Positions 58,600 to 64,000 of a DNA stretch of 64,000 bases are shown one piece after another (within the stretch, counting starts at the first letter, position 1; each line of letters starts with the position of its first letter). Position numbers and translations under genes: made by a program. The notes under the pieces were generated by a model. It saw only the letters and a program-made list of their open reading frames with translations, searched no databases and was not told where the DNA came from. Where the stretch lies: NCBI RefSeq assembly GCF_002197645.1, contig NZ_CP021874.1, forward strand, positions 1,674,001 through 1,738,000, in the 5' to 3' direction. The DNA is from Enterococcus wangshanyuanii. GTDB lineage: Bacteria > Bacillota > Bacilli > Lactobacillales > Enterococcaceae.

Positions 58600-59851
58600 C
58601 TTCACCTACCTCCATTCCATCTTTCATGCCAGCTTTTGGTAGTGCGATCTTATCCGTTTGCGCAAGCCCTTCATTGACGAACACTAAATTTTCACCAACT
58701 GGTGTTCCTTTGATTTCATGGCGTTTGATTTTATTATTGTCGATTTTCCACACGTATTGTTTATCATCTTGTGAGAGAATATATTGTTTATTTAAAATAA
58801 TTTTGTCGCTTTCAAATTCTTTTGGTAATACTTTTACATAAACATGGGAACCAATGATCGGCATTTGATCAGCTTGTTCGATCAGGACTTTGTATGGAAA
58901 TTTGGATAAGTTGGGATCTTCGTCTTGTTTCTTGTCATTTCCAGCTTCATCTGAGCTTAAATTAGCAACCTGAACAATTTTTCCCTGCCATTTTTTCTCT
59001 TTATTTTTTCTATCGATCAATTCTACCGGTTGATTTAGTGAGACTTTTTCTCTATCAAATTCATTGATATCACCGTTGACAAACAGATTCGAGTCGTCAA
59101 TGATTTCCATAAAGCTTTCTTCCCGTTGTTTTTCTTTCGATTGATTGATCAAATCCATATTCAATGATTTGATCGTACCGGCATTATCTGCAACGATCGT
59201 ATCTGCTCCTAATCTTTCTTGTTCATTGGTTTGCATCAATTGTGCTTTTTCCAATTCACTTTCTGCATTTTTCACTTCATTATCTCCCGTCAAGCCTTCT
59301 GTATAGGCTTGATCGACTTCACCTTCCAGTGTTTTGATTTCGCCTTTTAGCTCTTCTGTGTTTTCTTTATCATAATCCGCCTTCGCTTTGTTCAATTGCG
59401 CTACCTTTTTATTATAGGTTTCCCATTTGATCCCAGCACTGCTTCTTGCTACTTCAACGGCTCTGGCCTTAGCTTCTGCATCCAGTTCTGCTTCTTTTGT
59501 TTTCATTTGCTGATCTGTTTGATACGTAAATAATGCCTGTCCCTTTTCTACACGATCGCCTTCTTTGACTAAAACCTCTTTGATCGTTCCTTTGTCAGGA
59601 TCGATTTTTATTTTATTGGTGTTGTTCGCTGTCACCTTACCAGCTAAAGTCAAATCACTCGCTTTACTTTCTTCGACTAACGCTTTAACACTCTTTTCTT
59701 CTACTCGATTTTCTGGATTAGAAGCATTTATATTTTGCTTCTCTGATGAGTTGAATGCATTCACTAGTATAAAAGTCACTAACGCTAGTATTATAATGGC
59801 AAAACCTATCAGTAGAAATTTTTTTCTATTCTTTTTTACTGCTGCTCTCAT
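58586..59851 (-). CDS. HlyD/YknX-like efflux adaptor protein
   Basis: A 421-residue membrane fusion protein. After a short positive N-terminus there is a TM anchor (about 13-33), then a lipoyl-like half (TIKEVLVKEGDRVEKGQALF), a long coiled-coil hairpin with acidic/lysine heptads, and a beta-barrel region. ATG 59851 is set by AAGGAGACAATAACT. It is the YknX-like bridge between MacB permease and the cell wall. Gram-positive adaptors of this type do not reach an outer membrane. Confidence 0.9.
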   Translation of the reverse strand: MRAAVKKNRKKFLLIGFAIIILALVTFILVNAFNSSEKQNINASNPENRVEEKSVKALVEESKASDLTLAGKVTANNTNKIKIDPDKGTIKEVLVKEGDRVEKGQALFTYQTDQQMKTKEAELDAEAKARAVEVARSSAGIKWETYNKKVAQLNKAKADYDKENTEELKGEIKTLEGEVDQAYTEGLTGDNEVKNAESELEKAQLMQTNEQERLGADTIVADNAGTIKSLNMDLINQSKEKQREESFMEIIDDSNLFVNGDINEFDREKVSLNQPVELIDRKNKEKKWQGKIVQVANLSSDEAGNDKKQDEDPNLSKFPYKVLIEQADQMPIIGSHVYVKVLPKEFESDKIILNKQYILSQDDKQYVWKIDNNKIKRHEIKGTPVGENLVFVNEGLAQTDKIALPKAGMKDGMEVGEDVKP

Positions 59852-59931
59852 AGTTATTGTCTCCTTATTAAAAAGGGTTTCAAGAGAAGCTAATTTTTCC
59901 CCTTGAAACCTTCTCATTTTTCTATTTCAAC

Positions 59932-60183
59932 TTATTCTGAATCTCCGTCTTCATTAACGGCATCTTCAAGTCCTGCTCCCTGGACTTTCATCCCATCTTT
60001 CATCGTAAACTCATCCATTTCTTCACCATCGACTGTGACTTTTTTCTTGCTTTGAACATTGTCTTTAAAATCTTGTTTCGATTTGTAGCCCTCTTCTTTC
60101 GTCTCTTTTTGATCGCATCCGGTCATTGCGCTCAAAGATAGTGCAATAGCCATCGCTAACATTATTTTCGTCATTTTTTTCAT
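59932..60183 (-). CDS. Small charged lipoprotein, first gene of the efflux operon
   Basis: An 83-residue lipoprotein with lipobox AMTGC (Cys23) followed by a 60-residue Lys/Asp/Glu-rich tail ending AVNEDGDSE. No family is recognised. It lies 80 bp before the adaptor gene with no terminator between, so it is probably part of the same transcript. A ligand or signal sensor for the kinase, or an accessory of the exporter, are possible roles. Confidence 0.75.
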   Translation of the reverse strand: MKKMTKIMLAMAIALSLSAMTGCDQKETKEEGYKSKQDFKDNVQSKKKVTVDGEEMDEFTMKDGMKVQGAGLEDAVNEDGDSE

Positions 60184-60280
60184 AGTAAATCTTTCCTTTC
60201 GTTCTATCCGTTAATTTGTATCGCTTTGATAAAACTTATTATAGACAAGCCATCTGTAGTTCCTCTAAAGCCTATCTGTT

Positions 60281-60319
60281 TTTTACCTATTTTTTTGCTG
60301 ATAAAAAAAATAGGTAAAA
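60281..60319. repeat. 16-bp perfect palindrome in the divergent control region
   Basis: TTTTACCTATTTTTTT (60281-60296) is exactly complementary to 60304-60319, loop seven bases. It lies between the lipoprotein/efflux operon and the EIIB-like gene, about 100 bp from either start. It could be a terminator-like hairpin or an operator. Confidence 0.7.
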
Positions 60320-60418
60320 TTTTTAGCCTTAAATCAAGTTGGTTTTCAGTTTGCTTGAATGGAAGACAAAACTATGTTAAGGTTTTTGTAACGAATTAGT
60401 GACGAAAGAAGGGGTCTT

Positions 60419-61339
60419 ATGTTTGTATTTATCGGATGTGCAGGCGGTGGAACGTCCAGTATGTTTTGCCAGCGAATCGTCAAAGCTTCTGAACATTCTA
60501 CTTTAAAAACGAGTTTTGATGATCTTGAAAGTGTCATGCGGCACGAAAAAGAATTAGCAGCGGAGTCAGATATTATTTTTGCTTATGGTGGAATCAATGC
60601 GATTCGACCTCAGATCGTCTATGATTTCACTCAGTTGTTTGATGTTGTTCTGATTGCGCCGCAGGTCCGTTTTATGACGAAAGCCAAAAAAGAATTATTA
60701 GCAGATTATCCAATTGTTGTAAAAGACATTGATACTAGACTATTTGGTTTAATGGATGGAGAACGTGCTCTTGATGGTTTATTAGAGGAGTTGATCACGA
60801 TTGATATCGAGCGTGGATATCAGTCTAAAAAATCAGTAAACAATAAAGCAAGTGACAAAAATATCGATATCTTTGTTTTAGGTGGAGATCGTAAAGAAGC
60901 TTTTTTTCAATCCTTTACAAATGCACTTAGAAATCTCGGGTTGGTTTTACTTGAGGAGAGCTACTCTTTAGAGCAATTATATACAGATCATAGCGAAAAA
61001 GAGTATGATATTCGTTTTCTCTATGGTAACTCAGCTTTGATTACTGAAGAAGAATTTCCTAAATTTGCCCGACGGATCGATGTCGTATTAGAAAAACCAC
61101 TGTTGTACTCCAGTTTTGATAAAAAGCGGCAATGGTTGGAGGACTATCAAATCCCTTTGCTTTCTTTTGATCCCGTCGCATACACTAGAAATGAAGGGAA
61201 ACAAGAATTAGAACGATTGCTACCAGAACTTCTCGATGTAAGTATTTATACAGAATTCTCAAAGGACTTTCTTGCACCTTCATTGGAACAAGTCACTCTC
61301 AAAAAAAGAAAAAAATTGGGTTGGTTTTCTTGGCGTTAA
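60419..61339 (+). CDS. Orphan EIIB (cellobiose-type)-like protein with extra C-terminal domain
   Basis: A 306-residue protein. Residues 1-115 resemble the lactose/cellobiose PTS IIB domain: phospho-Cys candidate Cys7 in IGCAGGGTSSMF, then VVLIAPQVRFMTK and LFGLMDGERALD. Residues 150-290 form a second, unrecognised domain (IDIFVLGGDRKEAFFQSFTN), perhaps a duplicated IIB-like or Rossmann fold. No IIA or IIC gene adjoins it. AAAGAAGGGG precedes the ATG. It may be a phosphorylation-sensing regulator and not a transport subunit. Confidence 0.72.
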   Translation: MFVFIGCAGGGTSSMFCQRIVKASEHSTLKTSFDDLESVMRHEKELAAESDIIFAYGGINAIRPQIVYDFTQLFDVVLIAPQVRFMTKAKKELLADYPIVVKDIDTRLFGLMDGERALDGLLEELITIDIERGYQSKKSVNNKASDKNIDIFVLGGDRKEAFFQSFTNALRNLGLVLLEESYSLEQLYTDHSEKEYDIRFLYGNSALITEEEFPKFARRIDVVLEKPLLYSSFDKKRQWLEDYQIPLLSFDPVAYTRNEGKQELERLLPELLDVSIYTEFSKDFLAPSLEQVTLKKRKKLGWFSWR

Positions 61340-61587
61340 TACCTCAAAAAGAAGAAAATAACAAACATATTCCAGTTTGATTGAAGCACTTTCATTTTGG
61401 CTTTAAGCCATATACATGCTTTCCAAGTATCTAAACATGCATAAAGGTATTTATTTTTTTTTAATAGAGTGAGATAAATTACAATAAAACTTAAAAAAAA
61501 GCAATGAATAGCCTTTTTTTTCCAACCCTTTATTGACCCTAAAAGGGTTTTCCTATAAAATGGAAAGTAGATAGAAACGAAGAGAAT

Positions 61588-61631
61588 AAAAAAAGCACTT
61601 CACAATTTAGCTACCAACTAAATCATGAAGC
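61588..61631 (-). terminator. Minus-strand intrinsic terminator with no gene upstream
   Basis: CTTCA and ATTTAG arms (61598-61610) pair with CTAAAT and TGAAG (61618-61630), and the A-run at 61588-61594 reads as Ts on the minus strand. No ORF leads into it from 61632-62206, so it may end a small RNA. Confidence 0.65.
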
Positions 61632-61712
61632 CCTGAGCAGTCAGTGAACACCTGACCAATCAAGTTGCTTAAGCCAATAGTTATACATTGACATCTTCCA
61701 TTTTACTCAATT

Positions 61713-61740
61713 TTGACAGAAATTTCTAGAGGTTTATACT
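61713..61740 (+). promoter_or_regulatory. Strong sigma-A promoter of a putative small RNA
   Basis: Consensus TTGACA (61713-61718) and TATACT (61735-61740) with a 16-bp spacer. No ORF follows; the predicted transcript of about 75 nt ends at the terminator 61789-61821. Confidence 0.6.
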
Positions 61741-61745
61741 AGTTT

Positions 61746-61822
61746 TTTCTGACTTAAAGATGTTTATGCTTATTTATTGACCTTACAACGATGTTGGATC
61801 TGTGTCCAACATCGTTTTTTTA
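61746..61822 (+). ncRNA. Putative small RNA (about 75 nt)
   Basis: The stretch between the promoter at 61713-61740 and the terminator with arms CGATGTTGGA (61789-61798) and TCCAACATCG (61805-61814) followed by TTTTTTT. It has no start codon with a ribosome binding site. It is flanked by the inverted repeat GATAGAAACGAAG. Expression is not shown by sequence alone. Confidence 0.4.
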
Positions 61823-62107
61823 TGCCTTCGTTTCTATCTTAGAGAATTTCTACTTGCTTTTTTAAATCACCACATATCATTTGTCAACCAACCATTGACG
61901 AATAAAAGCTGATCCCAACCAGCTTTTCCCATTCTCCTGGACGATTTAATTCAGTAAGTAGCGTTCTCTTTTAAAAGCTAATGGTCAATTACTACTCCCA
62001 AGTATTCAATAAGAAAGTACAACAGAATTAACTTCGTAACCTTTTTCAATACTTCCTTTTATATACGACACTCGTTATTCGTACTTTCTTCATTGGTGAC
62101 TATTAGT

Positions 62108-62146
62108 GTTGGAAATAAGCCTGATCCGCTTATTTCCAACTTTTTT
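62108..62146 (+). terminator. Plus-strand intrinsic terminator
   Basis: GTTGGAAATAAGC (62108-62120) and GCTTATTTCCAAC (62128-62140) form a perfect 13-bp stem with loop CTGATCC, followed by TTTTTT. No gene precedes it on this strand after 61339. Confidence 0.85.
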
Positions 62147-62206
62147 ATTCTATTTATGGTCAATGCTTTTTCTAGCAAGAAAGTACTTCATTATTTCTTA
62201 AGCAGA

Positions 62207-62623
62207 TCACTCTGTTTTTTGAATCAGCCTCAACCAATTTTGAGCTTCTGTTTCGGTTGAGAAAATGTACAAGGTTCGCCATTTTCCTAATAACTCTTCT
62301 TGAATAAAGACTTTTTGACCCGCAGAAAATGCTGTAGACATTTCTTTTTGTAGATTTAATAGTGCAGTTTTATCCCCTTGCTTTTTTTGAGTAATCGCTT
62401 GAAATATGCGGCTTTGTTTTAAAAAGACTGCTTCCAGCTCTTTTGGTTCGCCGAAAACGCGGTGCATCGCTTCATAAGTAGTCAGCCAGACTGTCCCGCT
62501 CTTTTTGATTTCATAGGCTTCAAATTTTTTTCTTAACACAGCTTGGCGAATCGTGTTTCCTCCAGCAAGTCCCCATTTTTCAGCAGCTTCCGTAAATGTT
62601 AATACTTGATTCAAATCAATCAT
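62207..62623 (-). CDS. Helix-turn-helix domain protein
   Basis: A 138-residue protein with an N-terminal excisionase/MerR-like helix-turn-helix (LTFTEAAEKWGLAGGNTIRQ, then AVLRKKFEAYEIKKSGTVWLTT). The C-terminal half is not recognised. Similar small proteins are widespread in Streptococcaceae and Enterococcaceae, with no known targets. ATG 62623 follows GGATAAGC. It stands next to the sRNA-like stretch and the LysR gene. Confidence 0.72.
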   Translation of the reverse strand: MIDLNQVLTFTEAAEKWGLAGGNTIRQAVLRKKFEAYEIKKSGTVWLTTYEAMHRVFGEPKELEAVFLKQSRIFQAITQKKQGDKTALLNLQKEMSTAFSAGQKVFIQEELLGKWRTLYIFSTETEAQNWLRLIQKTE

Positions 62624-62698
62624 TTAGCTTATCCTTTCTGCCTTAGTCTCTTCATTGTATCATGTCATTTGATTGGAAAAAATAGTTTGAATCGAAAT

Positions 62699-63523
62699 CT
62701 ATCCGTTCTCTTTTTGAAAATGAGTAGTGATGAAATGAACGATTTTTCGTAATTGAGTGGAGTCAATACGATCTCGTTTGATCAAATAAAATTTTCTTTG
62801 GTAGCCAGAACTTAATGACTGCCAATGTATTTTTGGTGTGAGTGCTTTCTTCGATAAAATGGATTGGCCTATTCCTTTTTCTAAACAACGGACGATGATT
62901 TCATTGTTTTTGATAATCATTTTTTGCGGACTCAAATTATTTTCTAGAAAATAGCGCTCTGTATAATGATAAACACCAGAGCTTTCTTCCCTAACCAACC
63001 ATAATTCACTTGATAAATCACCTGCATGGACTAATTCATCATTCAAAATTTCCTGACGGATCGCCGTTTCCGTGATCAAAGGCTTCTCAATAAAACCAAA
63101 ATGCGCCTGATGTTTTTCGATTTTATCCAATACTACTTCTGAATTGTCCATCTCTAAAACAAATGAGACCTCAGGAAAATGCCGCACCAATTCCTTCATC
63201 AATTCTGGTAAATAATACACGGCAAATGTATTTGAAGCAATGATCTTACAGGTTTCTTTAGGAACGGATTGTGTTTTTAACGCTTGTAAGATATCCTCCC
63301 AATCATCAGCTAAGTTAAGCAAATGATGGTACAGAATCTCTGCCTGTTTTGTCGTAACCATCTCTTGGCGCCCACTTCGCACAAACAATTCCACATTCAA
63401 TTCCTCTTCCAATTGCTTTATTTGATTAGAAACAGCTGGTTGGGAAATAAATAAAACTTCTGCTGCTTTTGAAAAATTTTTTGTTTCATAGACTGCACGG
63501 AATGTATTCAGTAATTTAAACAT
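62699..63523 (-). CDS. LysR-family transcriptional regulator
   Basis: A 274-residue regulator: N-terminal winged helix with [20 protein letters not shown] (16-35) and [16 protein letters not shown], then a LysR substrate-binding domain. ATG 63523 is preferred, with GGAAGGGGA upstream; ATG 63538 lies within that site. It is divergent from a YeiH/UPF0324 transporter gene, as in other bacteria where a CysL/YeiE-like regulator controls that gene, perhaps in response to sulfite or sulfate. Confidence 0.9.
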   Translation of the reverse strand: MFKLLNTFRAVYETKNFSKAAEVLFISQPAVSNQIKQLEEELNVELFVRSGRQEMVTTKQAEILYHHLLNLADDWEDILQALKTQSVPKETCKIIASNTFAVYYLPELMKELVRHFPEVSFVLEMDNSEVVLDKIEKHQAHFGFIEKPLITETAIRQEILNDELVHAGDLSSELWLVREESSGVYHYTERYFLENNLSPQKMIIKNNEIIVRCLEKGIGQSILSKKALTPKIHWQSLSSGYQRKFYLIKRDRIDSTQLRKIVHFITTHFQKENG

Positions 63524-63629
63524 AGAATCCCCTTCCATTCATTTTAATTATAGATATTATTCTAACTATTTATTTCTCAAATGCAACTTATTTCGCTATA
63601 CTAAATATAAAGATAAACAAAGAAAGAAG

Positions 63630-64000
63630 ATGAATACATTAGTGAAAAATATGAACGCTTATTTAACAAAAACACTCACAATTCTACCAGGTCTGATCAC
63701 CGCATTTATTGTGGCTGTGATCAGTAAAGGAATTGCGATTTGGCTGCCTTCATTAGGTGCAGCGACGATTGCAATTTTACTGGGCATCGTGTTAGGAAAT
63801 ACGTTTTTGAAAAATCCTGTATTAGAAAAAGGAACAAAGATAGCAGAAGGAAAGCTGCTGGAATTTTCAGTTGTTCTCTTAGGTGCGACCGTCACTTTTC
63901 AAACGATTGCCCATATTGGCATAAAAGGCGGCATCTTCGTCGTTTTACAAATGGGTCTTACCATCATCGCTACTTATATTCTTGGGAAAAAACTACTATT
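63630..64000 (+). CDS. YeiH/UPF0324 family membrane protein, partial
   Basis: The first about 123 residues of a multi-TM protein: [36 protein letters not shown] and [16 protein letters not shown] are typical of UPF0324 (putative sulfate exporter). The frame continues past the window end. ATG 63630 and an in-frame GTG 63642 are alternative starts; neither has a strong ribosome binding site. Its expression is probably controlled by the divergent LysR protein. Confidence 0.88.
   Translation, partial: MNTLVKNMNAYLTKTLTILPGLITAFIVAVISKGIAIWLPSLGAATIAILLGIVLGNTFLKNPVLEKGTKIAEGKLLEFSVVLLGATVTFQTIAHIGIKGGIFVVLQMGLTIIATYILGKKLL

Larger units (their letters stand above)
61340..62206. other. ORF-free stretch with small RNA signals
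   Basis: 867 nt without a gene. Elements seen: a strong + promoter at 61713-61740 followed by a 13-nt-loop terminator at 61789-61821; a minus-strand terminator at 61588-61631; a + terminator at 62108-62146; a 13-bp inverted repeat GATAGAAACGAAG (61570-61582) with its complement (61826-61838) bracketing the promoter region; AAGAAAGTAC at 62011-62020 and 62178-62187, with its inverse GTACTTTCTT at 62081-62090. Confidence 0.6.

Noticed and set aside
61560..61850. Possible Fst/par type I toxin-antitoxin pair
   Set aside because: Paired small transcripts are suggested, but I found no short hydrophobic Fst-like peptide with a ribosome binding site, and the predicted transcripts diverge where the par RNAs converge.

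Overview
The window is chromosomal DNA from a low-GC Gram-positive bacterium, most probably an Enterococcus. The evidence is AT-rich sequence, strong AAGGAGG-type ribosome binding sites with some GTG and TTG starts, close matches to enterococcal proteins such as the EfrAB exporter, cre-like CcpA sites, and THF and glycine riboswitches of Firmicutes type. The species cannot be fixed from sequence alone. No rRNA, tRNA or CRISPR array was recognised.

Region 1 (1-4840, minus strand) is the 5' part of a TP901-1-like siphophage tail operon: a small coiled-coil protein, major tail protein, tail assembly chaperones gpG/gpGT with a dnaX-type A AAA AAG slippery site, a tape measure protein with eleven 22-residue repeats, and the start of a distal tail protein. 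Ordinary chromosomal genes begin immediately upstream, with no head or terminase genes between. This suggests a tail-only element (F-type tailocin, like Listeria monocin) or a decayed prophage.

Region 2 (5-16 kb) carries several GNAT acetyltransferases, an RpiR regulator convergent with a GH4 6-phospho-beta-glucosidase, tsaE, pta, ung, a Cof-type HAD phosphatase, a secreted 3D-domain cell-wall protein and a PF06541 membrane protein. Region 3 (16.2-21.2 kb) is the heterodimeric multidrug ABC exporter efrAB. Here efrA is split by an IS3-family element with a 3-bp target duplication; removing the element restores an in-frame efrA.

Region 4 (21.2-33.6 kb) is rich in one-carbon and vitamin genes: folT behind a THF riboswitch, mgsA, a multi-sugar ABC ATPase with a cre site, a NiaX-like ECF S component behind paired inverted-repeat operators, fhs, an M20 amidohydrolase, and the glycine cleavage operon gcvT-gcvH-gcvPA-gcvPB-lpd behind a tandem glycine riboswitch with an intrinsic terminator. 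GcvT loads one-carbon units from glycine onto THF, Fhs does so from formate, and FolT imports the folate.

Region 5 (33.6-48.7 kb) holds a CcpA-controlled MFS/choloylglycine-hydrolase-family pair, tatD-rnmV-rsmA, HelD, metS, a fumC/malic enzyme pair, an APC permease and a GRP sugar transporter. Region 6 (48.8-61.3 kb) contains a BceRS-like two-component system without its ABC transporter, a YehR-like lipoprotein, RidA, a DUF1266 protein, and a six-gene operon (lipoprotein, adaptor, MacB ATPase, MacB permease, response regulator, histidine kinase). Divergent from that operon is an orphan protein with an EIIB-cellobiose-like N-terminal domain. Region 7 (61.3-64 kb) has an 870-nt ORF-free stretch with a strong promoter and several terminator hairpins (possible small RNAs), a helix-turn-helix protein, and a LysR regulator divergent from a truncated YeiH/UPF0324 transporter gene.
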